NCBI GenBank assembly: GCA_002786205.1
Contig: PEQM01000004.1
Location: forward strand, 24,256-88,255
DNA from: Legionella sp.
GTDB taxonomy: Bacteria; Pseudomonadota; Gammaproteobacteria; Legionellales; Legionellaceae
Direction of reading: 5' to 3'
Length of the DNA stretch: 64,000 nt
The translations under genes were made by a program, and so were the position numbers. The notes below the pieces were generated by a model. It was not told the origin of the DNA. It worked only from the letters and a program-made list of their open reading frames with translations, and searched no databases. Numbering within the stretch: position 1 is the stretch's first letter; every line of letters begins with the position of its first letter. Of this stretch, positions 33,885 to 44,124 are shown in pieces.

Positions 33885-35264
33885 CTAAGGTTTAAATTGG
33901 TCAGGTAATAGCCCTTTCATTCCTGGCATACCACCTATGCCACGCATCATTTTTTGTAATCCACCAGGTTTTGTGAATTTTTTCATCATTTTTTGCATTT
34001 GTTCAAATTGTTTTAATAGCTTGTTGACGTCTTGAATCTGTGTACCAGAACCTTGAGCAATTCGTTTTTTTCGTGACCCGACAATAATTTTAGGCACTCT
34101 TCGCTCTTTAGGAGTCATCGAGTTAATGATGGCTATGGTTTGTTGCATGGTTTTTTCATTGACTTGTTGCATGGCTTGTTGGGGAAGTTGGCTCATGCCA
34201 GGGAGTTTGTTCATCAAGCCTGAAATACCGCCCATATTATTCATTTGTAGCAGCTGTTGTTTAAAGTCTTCTAAATCAAAGCTTTTGCCTTTTTTTAACT
34301 TCTTGGCCAGTTTTTCACTGGTTTGTTTGTCTGTTTTTCGTTCTACTTCTTCTATCAGGCTGAGAATATCCCCCATCCCTAAAATACGAGACGCAATACG
34401 TTCAGGATGGAAGGGCTCTAAGGCGTCTACTTTTTCTCCGCTGCCAATGAATTTGATGGGTTGACCGGTAATTTGTCGTACAGACAAGGCAGCGCCGCCG
34501 CGAGCATCGCCATCAGTTTTAGTAAGGATAACACCGGTTAATGGCAGAGCATCGTGAAAGGCTTTGGCTGTATTGGCCGCGTCCTGTCCCGTCATGCTGT
34601 CTACGACAAATAAGGTTTCAACCGGCTCCAGTTTTCGATGTAAGGTCTTGATTTCTTCCATCATTTCCTGGTCTATGTGCAAGCGGCCAGCCGTGTCTAC
34701 GATAAGTACATCCATGAATTGTTTGCGTGCTTGCTCAACAGCCCGTTGTGCTATTAATGCGGGTTGTTCTGTGGCATCGGCCGGTACGAAAGGAACATCA
34801 AGCTGTTCAGCCAATATTTTTAATTGTTGAATAGCCGCAGGTCTATAGACATCGACACTGGCAACCATTACTTTTTTCTTTTCTGATTCTTTTAGGTAGC
34901 GTGCGAGCTTGGCTGTACTGGTTGTTTTTCCCGAGCCTTGCAAGCCAGCCATTAAAATAACGGCAGGAGGCTGCGTTTTAAAATTAATTTCTGCACGCTC
35001 ACCACCCATTACCTCGATCAGCTCATCATGAACGATTTTAATAAACGCCTGGTCGGGGTCTAATTGAGTAAGTACCTCTTGACCCAAGGCCTTTTGTTTT
35101 ACTTGTTCAATAAAGTTTTTGATTACAGGCAATGCGACATCGGCTTCGATTAAAGACAAGCGCACTTCACGTAGAGCCTGTTGGATATTCTCTTCGCTTA
35201 GACGGCTTTGGCCACGCAAGTGTTTAAAGGTACGAGTGAGTCGTTCGGTTAAATTTTCAAACAT
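33885..35264 (-). CDS. ffh: Signal recognition particle protein Ffh
   Basis: A 459-residue SRP GTPase that targets membrane proteins to the translocon. The NG domain has GLQGSGKTTSTAKLA, DTAGRLH and TKTDGDARGG. The methionine-rich M domain with the RRVPKIIVGSRKKRIAQGSG signal-RNA contact occupies the C-terminus. It lies upstream of rpsP on the same strand with a 212-base gap. Confidence 0.98.
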   Translation of the reverse strand: MFENLTERLTRTFKHLRGQSRLSEENIQQALREVRLSLIEADVALPVIKNFIEQVKQKALGQEVLTQLDPDQAFIKIVHDELIEVMGGERAEINFKTQPPAVILMAGLQGSGKTTSTAKLARYLKESEKKKVMVASVDVYRPAAIQQLKILAEQLDVPFVPADATEQPALIAQRAVEQARKQFMDVLIVDTAGRLHIDQEMMEEIKTLHRKLEPVETLFVVDSMTGQDAANTAKAFHDALPLTGVILTKTDGDARGGAALSVRQITGQPIKFIGSGEKVDALEPFHPERIASRILGMGDILSLIEEVERKTDKQTSEKLAKKLKKGKSFDLEDFKQQLLQMNNMGGISGLMNKLPGMSQLPQQAMQQVNEKTMQQTIAIINSMTPKERRVPKIIVGSRKKRIAQGSGTQIQDVNKLLKQFEQMQKMMKKFTKPGGLQKMMRGIGGMPGMKGLLPDQFKP

Positions 35265-35613
35265 AAAAAATACCTAAAAAAGTAAAATAGGGTGTGCTTT
35301 ATTAAGGGAGTTGCTTGATAAACCAAGTACCAGCTGTTTACGGCTTAACTCTATAGTACACTATACCACAGAGCATCAGGGCAAGGCTATAACTCACTTT
35401 AAGCTCAAAAAAAGTACAAATTTGTTTTTTTTCTTTTAAAAAGCTGCTATGATGCACATCCGCTAGGCTTATAGCGTCATTTTACCTTGTAATTTAATGG
35501 TAATGAGAGAGGATGGCAATAAGACTGATGGTTTTTATTCAGTTATTAAGATCCCCTTAATATTTGCAAGGTATAATCCATTTCGTTTAAATACTGTACT
35601 ATGAAGGAATGTA
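35265..35613. other. 349-base gap between divergent ffh and the permease gene
   Basis: AT-rich. A TATAAT at 35572-35577 is a possible -10 for the permease, without a clear -35. AAGGA at 35604-35608 is the permease ribosome site. I see no gene or structured RNA. Confidence 0.45.
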
Positions 35614-37014
35614 ATGAGCACTAAAAAGCACTCACTCACGATTTTTAGTTTGACCATGATCACCGTTGGTTCAGTTGACAGTATTCGGAATTTGCCTGCC
35701 ACTGCTTTATTTGGCAGTCAGCTTATTTTTTATTTTATTTTAGGCGCCTTATTTTTTCTCATCCCTACCGCATTAGTTTCTGCTGAATTGGCTTCAGGCT
35801 GGGCTAAACAAGGTGGTATCTACATTTGGGTCAAAGAAGCTTTCGGAAAAAAAATGGGCTTTTTGGCTATTTGGCTGCAATGGATAGAAAATGTCATCTG
35901 GTATCCTACGATTTTATCTTTTGTGGCTGGAACGATAGGTTATCTCATTAATCCTGCTTTAACCGCTAATCCCTATTTTTTATGGGCAGTGATAGTCAGC
36001 TGCTTTTGGGGCGCTACTTTTATTAATCTAAAAGGTATGAGTTCTTCTGCCGCTTTTAGCAATGTATGTTCTATAGCCGGTTTGTTAATTCCTATGTCTT
36101 TGATTATTGGCTTAGGGTTTGTGTGGATGTTGCAAGGAAATCCCCTGCACATTCAATTTGATTTTGCCAGCATTGTGCCTCATTGGGAAGACAAGTCGGT
36201 ATGGGTATCTCTCACTGCCATTATGATGTCTTTTTGTGGTATAGAGATTGCTACCGTTCACGCCAATGATGTGAAAAATCCACAACATGCTTTTCCACGG
36301 GCACTTATTTATTCTGTAGGCATTATTTTGGTCACTTTAATTTTAGGCTCTTTGGCCATCGCGGTAGTGTTGCCAGGGAATGACATCAATTTGGTTGCTG
36401 GTATTATGCAGGCTTTTGAGGCATTTTTTCTTAATTATCAGATGCAGTGGCTGATGCCCTTAGTGGCTGTCATGCTTGTTTTAGGCGGGCTAGGTGGTGT
36501 GAGTAACTGGATCATTGCACCGACTAAAGGATTGCTGATTGCTGCTGAAGACGGCAACTTGCCACTGGCCTTTCAACAAACCAACAAACATGGCGCGCCT
36601 GTTGTCATGCTGTATACACAGGCTATTATTGTGACTTTATTGTCTGCATTGTTTTTATTTATGCCTAGCGTGAACGGTTCGTATTGGCTGCTCACTGCAT
36701 TAGCTGCTCAATTGTATATGCTGATGTATTTTATTATGTTCATTGCTGCTGTGAAATTGCGTTTTAGCGAGCCACATCATCCTCGTCCCTTTAAAATCCC
36801 TGGTGGCTTAGCGGGAATGCTGCTGGTAGCCGTAGTGGGCATGGTTGGTGTTGTTGCAACATTTGCGGTAAGCTTCATGCCGCCACAAGGAATTGATGTC
36901 GGTAGCTTCTTTCGCTATGAAATGACTTTAGCAATGGGGTTGATTGTGATGTGCGCTCCGCCTTTTTTCTTTACCAGGCTGCAACCAAAAACCGCATTAC
37001 CAGAATTCACCTAA
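35614..37014 (+). CDS. APC family amino-acid permease (glutamate/GABA antiporter-like)
   Basis: A 466-residue carrier with about twelve hydrophobic helices. The start SLTMITVGSVDSIRNLP and the loop WAKQGGIYIWVKEAFGKKMGF resemble the GadC-like branch of the APC superfamily. The substrate cannot be assigned; amino acids are the main carbon source of Legionella, which would make the family relevant. The ATG has AAGGA five bases upstream. Confidence 0.87.
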   Translation: MSTKKHSLTIFSLTMITVGSVDSIRNLPATALFGSQLIFYFILGALFFLIPTALVSAELASGWAKQGGIYIWVKEAFGKKMGFLAIWLQWIENVIWYPTILSFVAGTIGYLINPALTANPYFLWAVIVSCFWGATFINLKGMSSSAAFSNVCSIAGLLIPMSLIIGLGFVWMLQGNPLHIQFDFASIVPHWEDKSVWVSLTAIMMSFCGIEIATVHANDVKNPQHAFPRALIYSVGIILVTLILGSLAIAVVLPGNDINLVAGIMQAFEAFFLNYQMQWLMPLVAVMLVLGGLGGVSNWIIAPTKGLLIAAEDGNLPLAFQQTNKHGAPVVMLYTQAIIVTLLSALFLFMPSVNGSYWLLTALAAQLYMLMYFIMFIAAVKLRFSEPHHPRPFKIPGGLAGMLLVAVVGMVGVVATFAVSFMPPQGIDVGSFFRYEMTLAMGLIVMCAPPFFFTRLQPKTALPEFT

Positions 37015-37056
37015 ACAGCAGATGGCTATCTTTTGCTGCTAAACAGTGAGCCGCTT

Positions 37057-37596
37057 ATGTATGAATCCAGTTATGTTAAAAAGCTGGCAGCTGATCTGAT
37101 GACTCGGTTGCCGGAGCTTGAATGGAAAATAGCTGCGTTAAATCGTGCCTTACTAAGCCAATCTATACCCAAATCATTATTTCGAGGCAGGGAGTTGTCG
37201 CCGGCCTCTTGTATTGCAGAGCTTAAATCCGATTTGCATGTTCTGGCCCAGCAGAACGGTTCACGAAGTGCATTTTATCTGGCAGCTCAAATACAGCGCA
37301 AAGTAGATGTTTTAGTGGGGGCGTATAAAATACATCAGCAGACAGCGCAGAATCCGACGGCTCAGTCTTTTAGCATGACGAGATTGAATACCCGGGCGCA
37401 ATGGCTTTGTTCATTAGAAGAAGACATCAGCGTATTAACCCAGCAACAGCAAGCATTAAAAAGTACCTTAGAGCGCAAAAAAGGCAAAGAAGATACCCCG
37501 GACCTGCTCTTGACTATACAAGCGGAATTGGGAGCCGTTGAGAGAAAATTGACATTAGCACAAGAGGCCTTAAAAAAAGCAATCGCTGTTGATTGA
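37057..37596 (+). CDS. PriC-like primosomal protein N''
   Basis: A 179-residue helical protein beginning at ATG 37057. The pattern LFRGRELSPASCIAEL, then SAFYLAAQIQRKVDVLVGAY, and the C-terminal heptad-like helix with ERKLTLAQEALKK resembles PriC, which restarts replication by loading DnaB. The match is by pattern only and moderate. A generic coiled-coil protein is the alternative. Confidence 0.5.
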   Translation: MYESSYVKKLAADLMTRLPELEWKIAALNRALLSQSIPKSLFRGRELSPASCIAELKSDLHVLAQQNGSRSAFYLAAQIQRKVDVLVGAYKIHQQTAQNPTAQSFSMTRLNTRAQWLCSLEEDISVLTQQQQALKSTLERKKGKEDTPDLLLTIQAELGAVERKLTLAQEALKKAIAVD

Positions 37597-37703
37597 GATG
37601 GAAGCTCCTTTATTTAAGGGAGCGCTTGCCAAGTCTTTAGCTGGGGCGTCTTTATTGAGCACTCTTTTCAGCAGTGTAATACGCCAGTAATTCTATTATC
37701 TCA

Positions 37704-38153
37704 CTATTCATGCTGCTGCGTTGCTCTCATCACGCTGTTGATGTGAGCTATTTTTTTTATCCCGTGACAGGGGTATTGTTTGCTTACTCCTAGTAGAGCA
37801 ACTTGGGAAACAGTCATTTTATTTTTATCGCTTTGCTGACTGGAAAGATTTTTATAAGTGCGCTGAATGATGTCATTCATAATGACAGGAGTGAGTTGAT
37901 TGCCTTGTTTTAAACAGAATAAAGGGTTTCCTTGTTGAGTGGCAATGTCATTGGTGTGAATTAATGTTTCTGCAATGCTTTCGCTGGTAATATTTAATAC
38001 ATGACGCGCTGATCGCGCCCAGGCTTGCGCTTGTGCATCGGCTTTCATCTCCATGGACGGAATATTATTCGCAATCTTCATGTAATTATCGATGGTGTCA
38101 GCAATACTTGAGTAAGCACAAGTCCAAAGTATCAACGTAAAAAATAAGCGCAT
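37704..38153 (-). CDS. Small exported protein, weakly Rap1a/Tai-like
   Basis: A 149-residue product from ATG 38153, which has AAGGAG upstream. It has a signal peptide ending near SIADT. Cysteines occur in LFCLKQ and YPCHG, and the arrangement (GNPLFCLKQG... VALLGVSKQYPCHG) loosely recalls Rap1a/Tai-type periplasmic proteins with one disulfide. Function is unknown. It converges with the PriC-like gene. Confidence 0.6.
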   Translation of the reverse strand: MRLFFTLILWTCAYSSIADTIDNYMKIANNIPSMEMKADAQAQAWARSARHVLNITSESIAETLIHTNDIATQQGNPLFCLKQGNQLTPVIMNDIIQRTYKNLSSQQSDKNKMTVSQVALLGVSKQYPCHGIKKIAHINSVMRATQQHE

Positions 38154-38216
38154 CATAACTCCTTCAATCATCCGATATGAAAATTACAGATTTTAATTGT
38201 AGCAATCAAGTCATTT

Positions 38217-38429
38217 TTAATGGGGTACTAAACCATGTGGGTGAATCAAGCCAAATTTAAAGGCAATGAAAAGAAAAATAAATAAAGACAAAGAGATAGC
38301 GATACGTAAGGTTAATGCTTTTACTGTTCTTTTATTTTTTTCTTGATCTTTGACCAGAAAAAAAAGACCGCTGGCAAGAGAGGCTGCGATAAGAATCATG
38401 ATAAAGATAATGAATAATTTGGCGAACAT
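38217..38429 (-). CDS. DUF2909 twin-transmembrane protein
   Basis: A 70-residue protein with two hydrophobic segments separated by a charged loop. The signature FFLVKDQEKNKRTVKALTLRIAIS and PHG near the end identify DUF2909. These proteins sit next to SURF1 and heme A synthase genes in many proteobacteria, as here, suggesting a part in cytochrome oxidase assembly. It is divergent from SURF1. Confidence 0.85.
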   Translation of the reverse strand: MFAKLFIIFIMILIAASLASGLFFLVKDQEKNKRTVKALTLRIAISLSLFIFLFIAFKFGLIHPHGLVPH

Positions 38430-38481
38430 TTGTTATACTCCACTGCCGTAGTATCTAAGATCAGAATTTGAGTAAAAGTGA

Positions 38482-39213
38482 ATGCCTAGTGTAACCTGTT
38501 TTCGTTTTCGTTTCACCCCAAGTTGGTTGATGATTTGTATAGCAACATTGAGCTTTACGTTATTGGCTTCTCTCGGGTTTTGGCAACTACACAGAGCAAA
38601 TGAAAAAAAGAACATGCTCCTTGCGGAGCATTTACAGCGCAAGCAAAAACCGCTGCTTTGGGATAGCAATAAAACGCTGCCTCAGCAATATCAGTTGCTG
38701 CAAGTCGAGGGTGTTTATTTGCCCTATATTTTTTTGTTGGATAATCAGTATCATCGTCATCAATGGGGTTTTGATGTGCTTTCTCCTATGCTGTTGGCAG
38801 GAGGGCAGGTGGTGTTAATTGATCGGGGATGGGTTTTGGGAGACAGCACAAGACAGTCGTTTCCTAAAATAATCACGCCAATGGAACGGTTACCAATTCA
38901 AGGCCAGGTTTACTATCCTAGCTCTAAACAGTGGGTTTTAGGCCCTGCTGTCGAGAAAAAAAATGACAAATTGAGTATTTTAGAGAAAATTGATACTCAA
39001 ATAGCGGAACAAATTTTGCAAAAAAAAGTCTATCCGTTTATTATTCGCCTTGACCGAAAAGAAAACTACGGTTTTTTGCGTGATTGGGCCATTGTCTCGA
39101 TGGCACCAGAGCGTCATCTTGCCTATGCTTGGCAGTGGTTTTCTATGGCATTGGCTGTTTTTATCTTGTTTATAGTACTCAATGTGAAGCGTAATGAAAA
39201 AACGAACAACTAA
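38482..39213 (+). CDS. SURF1 family cytochrome oxidase assembly protein
   Basis: A 243-residue inner-membrane protein needed for heme A insertion into cytochrome c oxidase. Two membrane helices lie at the ends (LSFTLLASLGFWQLHRANEK and the C-terminal FSMALAVFILFIVL). The LGFWQLHRA and VLIDRGWV motifs are typical of SURF1. It overlaps the next gene by 20 bases. Confidence 0.92.
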   Translation: MPSVTCFRFRFTPSWLMICIATLSFTLLASLGFWQLHRANEKKNMLLAEHLQRKQKPLLWDSNKTLPQQYQLLQVEGVYLPYIFLLDNQYHRHQWGFDVLSPMLLAGGQVVLIDRGWVLGDSTRQSFPKIITPMERLPIQGQVYYPSSKQWVLGPAVEKKNDKLSILEKIDTQIAEQILQKKVYPFIIRLDRKENYGFLRDWAIVSMAPERHLAYAWQWFSMALAVFILFIVLNVKRNEKTNN

Positions 39214-39724
39214 TTATTTTATTGTAGGGTTATTGGTATTTATCTTTATTGCCCCTGGTTTATCGGCTTATGTGTTTTATAACCATCTGTCTTGGCTAAG
39301 TGGGCCAAAAACCAATAAAGGCTTGTTATTACAACCTGCTGTTGCGCTGGATTCAGTAAAGGGTAACAAGTGGCGTATTTTATTCTGGGAACCCAAAACC
39401 TGTTCATCGACTTGTCTTGAGCAACTAGATGTTTTGGCTCGTGTTCGATTGGCACTGGGGCGAAAATTATATCAGGTAGAGCAATTGTTGTTAGTGCCTG
39501 AAAATGCAGTAAGTACGCTACCGTATACAAAAGAATTAGAAGCCAAGGATTTTAAAATAAACAGTGTCTCCACCGAAGACGCCAGTCGACTAGGCAGTCA
39601 GCCTGCTGTTTTTTTGATGAATCCGGAGCATTATTTAATATTAAAATATCAGCCTGGGGTGAATCCTGAAGATGTGTACAAGGATTTAAAAACAGTGCTT
39701 AACGCAGAAACAAAACAGGGTTAA
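39194..39724 (+). CDS. SCO-like membrane protein with CxxxC
   Basis: A 176-residue protein with an N-terminal membrane helix and a thioredoxin-like domain. The stretch ILFWEPKTCSSTCLEQL gives Cys70 and Cys74, the CxxxC copper motif seen in SCO proteins, but I do not see an equally clear distal copper-binding histidine. It lies between SURF1 and heme A synthase, where gammaproteobacteria often have a membrane protein of unknown role. Copper delivery or thiol reduction for the oxidase is inferred. Confidence 0.75.
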   Translation: MKKRTTNYFIVGLLVFIFIAPGLSAYVFYNHLSWLSGPKTNKGLLLQPAVALDSVKGNKWRILFWEPKTCSSTCLEQLDVLARVRLALGRKLYQVEQLLLVPENAVSTLPYTKELEAKDFKINSVSTEDASRLGSQPAVFLMNPEHYLILKYQPGVNPEDVYKDLKTVLNAETKQG

Positions 39725-39728
39725 TTGA

Positions 39729-40736
39729 ATGTCGTATAAATCGATTCGTATTGCCGCAGCAGCTGCTCTGCTATTGGCTTTTTTTGTAGTGATGTTGGGA
39801 GCTTACACTCGCTTGACCGATGCGGGTCTTGGATGTCCTGATTGGCCTGGTTGCTATGGTAACCTGGTTTTACCTAGCGAAAAAATGAGTTTGCTTCAGG
39901 CACAAACCAACTATCCAGATATTCCTATTGAGTCAACCAAAGCATGGACTGAAATGGCTCATCGCTATGCAGCGGGAACCTTAGGATTTTTAATCATTTA
40001 TATTAGTCTGATGACTTTGTATCGACGCAAAACCAATAAACAATTGCCTTGGCATTTGCCTTGCGCTTTGCTTGGTTTGCTGGTGTTTCAAGCCGCTTTA
40101 GGCATGTGGACTGTGACCTTGAAGTTGTTGCCGGTAGTGGTTATGGGGCATTTGCTTGGAGGTATCGTTATTGTTGCTTGTTTGAGCCGATTTAATTTGC
40201 AATTGAATGGTTGCTTAGGGAAAGACTTACCTCAATGGCGTCCGTGGATGCGTTTGGCTGTTTTAATTGTGTTTTTGCAAATTGCATTGGGTGGGTGGGT
40301 TAGCTCCAACTATGCAGGCATTGCCTGTATAGGATTTCCTCAGTGTAATGGGGCATGGGTTCCTGATTTGGTTTTATCTAAAGCATTTAATGTGTTGTCA
40401 TCTATTGGTCTGAACTATCAAGGTGGTTTATTAGACAATGACGCACGTGTCACCATTCAGTGGGTACATCGTTTGGGGGCGTTAGTAACTGCCAGTTATC
40501 TATTGATTTTGGCGGCTGCCTTGGGTTTTAACCGGCATATTCCACGCCTATTGAAATATGCGGCTGCTTTATTGGCCTTACTGGTTGTAGTTCAATTGAG
40601 TTTAGGTGTTTTAAATGTGCTGTACTTACTGCCGCTGGATGTGGCTGTAGCTCATAATGGCGTCGCAGCGATGCTATTGGCATTGGTTTTTGGCATGTTA
40701 CATTTTTTAAGAGGGGTATCTTCTCATGCACAATGA
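39729..40736 (+). CDS. ctaA: Heme A synthase (COX15/CtaA)
   Basis: A 335-residue membrane enzyme that oxidises the heme O methyl to make heme A. Eight hydrophobic helices are expected. The [21 protein letters not shown] start and the later histidines ([16 protein letters not shown]) match COX15. It overlaps the heme O synthase gene by eleven bases. Confidence 0.94.
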   Translation: MSYKSIRIAAAAALLLAFFVVMLGAYTRLTDAGLGCPDWPGCYGNLVLPSEKMSLLQAQTNYPDIPIESTKAWTEMAHRYAAGTLGFLIIYISLMTLYRRKTNKQLPWHLPCALLGLLVFQAALGMWTVTLKLLPVVVMGHLLGGIVIVACLSRFNLQLNGCLGKDLPQWRPWMRLAVLIVFLQIALGGWVSSNYAGIACIGFPQCNGAWVPDLVLSKAFNVLSSIGLNYQGGLLDNDARVTIQWVHRLGALVTASYLLILAAALGFNRHIPRLLKYAAALLALLVVVQLSLGVLNVLYLLPLDVAVAHNGVAAMLLALVFGMLHFLRGVSSHAQ

Positions 40737-41610
40737 AGCCACCATATCATCCTTTACTGACTGGCGTGATTATTTAGAGTTGTGCAAGCCTCGTGTCGTA
40801 CTTCTCATGTTGTTGACGGTATTAGTCGGGATGTATCTTGCTGCTCCAGGCTGGATTGATTTGTCTTTGGTCGGTGTTACCTTAATTGGGGTTGGCTGTT
40901 GCGCCAGTAGTGCGGCTGCCATTAATCATCTGGTTGACCGACGCATAGATTCTATGATGGCCAGAACAAAGAAAAGGCCTGTAGCTCAAGGCAAAGTTTC
41001 GGTAGCACAAGCGCTCTTATTTGCTCTTTTTTTAGGGGCGACAGGATTGGTATTGCTTGTTTTTTACGTTAATCCTTTGACTGCGGTTTTAACTTTTATT
41101 ACTTTGATTGGTTATGCTGGAATTTATACCGGTTATCTTAAGCGTGCGACTTCTCAAAATATTGTGATAGGCGGTCTCGCCGGTGCCGCACCGCCTTTGC
41201 TTGGCTGGACTGCGGTGACTAATCAGCTGGCGCCAGAGGCACTTTTGTTGGTGCTGATTATTTTTACCTGGACTCCGCCTCATTTTTGGGCATTGGCTAT
41301 TTATCGGTTTGAAGAATACCAACATGCGCAAATACCTATGTTGCCTGTTACGCACGGCATTGCTTATACCAAATTAAATATTTATCTTTATACTATTTTG
41401 CTGCTCATAGTGAGCTTTCTTCCTTTTATCATAGGAATGAGCGGTATAGTTTATTTAATCGGCGCCTTGCTTTTGGGGGGGCGATTTTTATTTTGGGCAC
41501 ATCGCTTGTATCGTACTGAGAAATTGGCAGTTGCATTACAGACTTTTCGGTTTTCTATTGTTTATTTGATGCTGCTTTTCGTATTTTTATTAGTAGATCA
41601 TTATATTTAG
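40726..41610 (+). CDS. cyoE: Protoheme IX farnesyltransferase (heme O synthase)
   Basis: A 294-residue polytopic prenyltransferase that adds farnesyl to heme B. The motif [19 protein letters not shown] is the diphosphate site and [12 protein letters not shown] the second signature. It follows heme A synthase and precedes SCO1, giving a coherent heme A pathway. ctaB is an equally used name. Confidence 0.95.
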   Translation: MHNEATISSFTDWRDYLELCKPRVVLLMLLTVLVGMYLAAPGWIDLSLVGVTLIGVGCCASSAAAINHLVDRRIDSMMARTKKRPVAQGKVSVAQALLFALFLGATGLVLLVFYVNPLTAVLTFITLIGYAGIYTGYLKRATSQNIVIGGLAGAAPPLLGWTAVTNQLAPEALLLVLIIFTWTPPHFWALAIYRFEEYQHAQIPMLPVTHGIAYTKLNIYLYTILLLIVSFLPFIIGMSGIVYLIGALLLGGRFLFWAHRLYRTEKLAVALQTFRFSIVYLMLLFVFLLVDHYI

Positions 41611-41618
41611 GGGTTCAT

Positions 41619-42263
41619 ATGAGCTTTAAAATAAAAAGTGTAAGTACTACCATCGCCCTCTTGTTAGCAATGGCTTCTTTATTTACTGGGTTGTTTGTTT
41701 ATCAGCATCGTTATACTAAAAAAAGTATTGATTTGACTCAATTTCATGGCACATACTTGCAAAATCCAAGAGCAATTAATGAGTTTGCTTTAACCGGCAT
41801 CGATAACGAGCCTTTTAATAATCAGTCTTTAAAAGGAAAATGGACTTTAGTCTTTTTTGGTTTTACTAACTGTGGCTATGTTTGTCCTACGACCTTGGCT
41901 GAGCTAGCCAAGATGTATCATATCCTGGAAAATCATAAAATAAAAAATTTACCGCAAGTGGTCATGATAACATTGGACCCTGAGCGTGATTCCTTAACTA
42001 GATTACAGCAATATGTGACATCGTTTAATCCTAATTTTTATGGTGCTCGTGGTGAAGAAGAGGTCATCGCCCCTATGACCCGAGAAATGGGTATTGCTTA
42101 TGCTAAAGTAATTAATAAAGATGAGAATGATTCTCAAAATTATGACATGCAACACAGTGGTGCAGTAATGCTTTTTAACCCTCAAGGTGAATTGAATGCT
42201 TTTTTTACAACACCTCATCGGGCAGATTGGTTAGCAAAGGATTACATGTTACTGACATCATAA
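41619..42263 (+). CDS. SCO1/SenC copper chaperone
   Basis: A 214-residue anchored thioredoxin-fold protein that supplies copper to cytochrome oxidase. The leader helix is at about residues 10-28. TNCGYVCPTTLAE gives the CxxxC pair (Cys85, Cys89), and MQHSGAVMLF supplies the conserved His. It ends the assembly operon and is followed by a good terminator. Confidence 0.93.
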   Translation: MSFKIKSVSTTIALLLAMASLFTGLFVYQHRYTKKSIDLTQFHGTYLQNPRAINEFALTGIDNEPFNNQSLKGKWTLVFFGFTNCGYVCPTTLAELAKMYHILENHKIKNLPQVVMITLDPERDSLTRLQQYVTSFNPNFYGARGEEEVIAPMTREMGIAYAKVINKDENDSQNYDMQHSGAVMLFNPQGELNAFFTTPHRADWLAKDYMLLTS

Positions 42264-42269
42264 AATAAA

Positions 42270-42290
42270 AAAACCATCGCTGATGGTTTT
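42270..42290 (+). terminator. Terminator after the cytochrome oxidase assembly genes
   Basis: AAAACCATC (42270-42278) pairs with GATGGTTTT (42282-42290) across a three-base loop, seven bases after the SCO1 stop, with A/T flanks on both sides. Confidence 0.7.
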
Positions 42291-42533
42291 GAATAAATAT
42301 TTTTCGCGTTTTTCTTTGGTTAATGCACCGCAAGTCTTGCGGCTAATCACTGCCTTGTATTTATATGGAAACATTTCATGATTTATGAGATGAGACTTTC
42401 TATTTTATACACTAGGCTTTAGAGAGCCGTTTTATTTTTATGCAGTGCTCAAAGAATAATACACTCAACTGCCGTCTTGCCTATCATGTGAATCCAGGCA
42501 GCCTAAGTTAGAATAGTTAAGGAACTTTGAAGT

Positions 42534-43442
42534 ATGAAAATTGCTATATTAGCCACCAATCCTCATTTGTATTCACACAAACGTTTAAAAGCGGAGGGTG
42601 AAGCTTTGGGGCATGAAGTGAAAATTATTAATCCTCTGTATTGTTATATGAATGTTGCGGCCTCTAATCCTAAAGTACATTATAGAGGCGGGACGCAATT
42701 ACCCTCTTTTGATGCGGTCATCCCACGCATAGGCGCTTCAAATACGTATTACGGTACAGCGGTATTACGTCATATGGAAACTATGGGCATTTATACGCTT
42801 AATGAATCCATTGCTATTTCTCGCTCTCGAGATAAGTTTCGGTCTTTACAATTACTCGCACGCAAGGGCATCCCCATGCCATTAACAAGCTTTGCTCAAT
42901 CACCTGATGATACGGAAGATTTGATTCATATGGTTGGCGGAGCTCCATTGGTTATCAAGTTGTTGGAAGGAACACAAGGAAAAGGGGTTATTTTGGCTGA
43001 CAGCCATCAATCCGCGGTCAGTATCATCAATGCATTTAAAGAAATGCATGCCAATATATTAGTACAAGAATTTATTGAAGAATCTCGTGGTATTGACATC
43101 CGTTGTTTCGTTATTGGCGATAAGGTGGTTGCTGCGGTGAAACGTCAAGCCAAAGAGGGTGAATTTCGTGCCAATGTTCATCAAGGAGGCAAGGCGGGTA
43201 AAGTAAAATTATCACCACAAGAGCGCGCCATCGCGATTGCCGCAGCGAAAACCATGGGGCTGAAAGTGGCTGGAGTCGATTTAATCCGTTCTAATCATGG
43301 CCCTTTGGTGTTAGAAATTAATTCATCACCAGGTCTTGAAGGGATAGAAAAGGCAACAGGGGTTAATGTCGCGGGTAAGATTATCGAATACATAGAAAAA
43401 AACGCAAAACCTATCAGTTCAACGCACAGATTTCACGGATAG
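42534..43442 (+). CDS. rimK: RimK-type ATP-grasp ligase
   Basis: A 302-residue ATP-grasp enzyme that adds glutamates to ribosomal protein S6. The N-terminus [19 protein letters not shown] and the ATP-grasp parts [39 protein letters not shown] and [13 protein letters not shown] are family-specific. The length matches E. coli RimK (300). Confidence 0.95.
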   Translation: MKIAILATNPHLYSHKRLKAEGEALGHEVKIINPLYCYMNVAASNPKVHYRGGTQLPSFDAVIPRIGASNTYYGTAVLRHMETMGIYTLNESIAISRSRDKFRSLQLLARKGIPMPLTSFAQSPDDTEDLIHMVGGAPLVIKLLEGTQGKGVILADSHQSAVSIINAFKEMHANILVQEFIEESRGIDIRCFVIGDKVVAAVKRQAKEGEFRANVHQGGKAGKVKLSPQERAIAIAAAKTMGLKVAGVDLIRSNHGPLVLEINSSPGLEGIEKATGVNVAGKIIEYIEKNAKPISSTHRFHG

Positions 43443-43458
43443 ACTGGGTAAGAGGGGG

Positions 43459-43698
43459 CTAATGAGTAGAAGAGTCCCCTTTACCAATAAGCCAATCTTC
43501 GGTGACTTCCAGTTCTTCTGCCAATGTTTTTAATAGTACGGCATCGGGTTTGGTTAACCCATTCAGTAACGCTTCTGCTTTGAATTTGGGTACTTTAATG
43601 AGCTTGGACAATATTGCTATGCGTTCAGAAGTGGCTTCTGGGACGCCAATGCTGTCGAGCTCCTTATTTAACCGTTCAGAAAATTTTTTATTGAGCAT
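43459..43698 (-). CDS. Small HTH regulator-like protein
   Basis: A 79-residue protein that looks like a Cro/CI-type helix-turn-helix: RIAILSKLIKVPKFKAEALLNGLTKPDAVLLKTLAEELEVTEDWLIGKGD. The C-terminal WL(I)GKGD is common in phage-type repressors. It converges with rimK. Targets are unknown. Confidence 0.7.
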   Translation of the reverse strand: MLNKKFSERLNKELDSIGVPEATSERIAILSKLIKVPKFKAEALLNGLTKPDAVLLKTLAEELEVTEDWLIGKGDSSTH

Positions 43699-43852
43699 GT
43701 CTGTTCCTTAAAAGTATCCCTTACTTTGGGTATAGCATATAATTTTATTTTTTCAACAAAGCGCTGTTTTTTTGACTTTACTGAACAGAAAAGAGGTTTA
43801 ATGTGATGTATGGTGTCTGCTAGAAACAGAATGATGTGATAGAGATAAACAA

Positions 43853-43879
43853 GCAGCACCTTCAAGAAAAAGATGCTGC
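43853..43879 (-). terminator. Possible terminator of the cold-shock gene
   Basis: GCAGCACC and GATGCTGC form an eight-base stem with one G-T pair, read on the minus strand and followed by TTGTTT. It lies 14 bases after the stop. Confidence 0.5.
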
Positions 43880-43893
43880 CGTTACAAATGCAC

Positions 43894-44124
43894 TTAAGCG
43901 GGTTCTGCCTGGCATTGCTCTTCTAAGGCAATGACATTTGCAGCATGAGGTCCTCTTTCACCCTTTGCCAGGTCATAACTAACTCCTTGACCAGGAACAA
44001 GCGTTTTATAACCTGTGCCATTGATAGATGAGAAGTGAACAAAGATATCCTCCCCGCCACCGTCAGGAACAATAAACCCCCATCCTTTGGCATTATTAAA
44101 CCATTTTACTTCGCCTTTAGCCAT
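43894..44124 (-). CDS. Cold-shock (CspA family) protein
   Basis: A 76-residue OB-fold nucleic-acid chaperone. RNP1 reads KGWGFI and RNP2 DIFVHF. The last ten residues, EEQCQAEPA, extend beyond the usual CspA end. Copy B of the dispersed repeat lies in its upstream region. Confidence 0.95.
   Translation of the reverse strand: MAKGEVKWFNNAKGWGFIVPDGGGEDIFVHFSSINGTGYKTLVPGQGVSYDLAKGERGPHAANVIALEEQCQAEPA

Noticed and set aside
34126..34464. A 112-codon plus-strand frame opposite ffh
   Set aside because: It is antisense to the highly conserved ffh gene and only reflects its codon use.
42328..42342. CCGCAA/TTGCGG inverted repeat in the SCO1-rimK gap
   Set aside because: It is perfect but short, has no T-run and no link to a promoter, so I cannot assign it a role.
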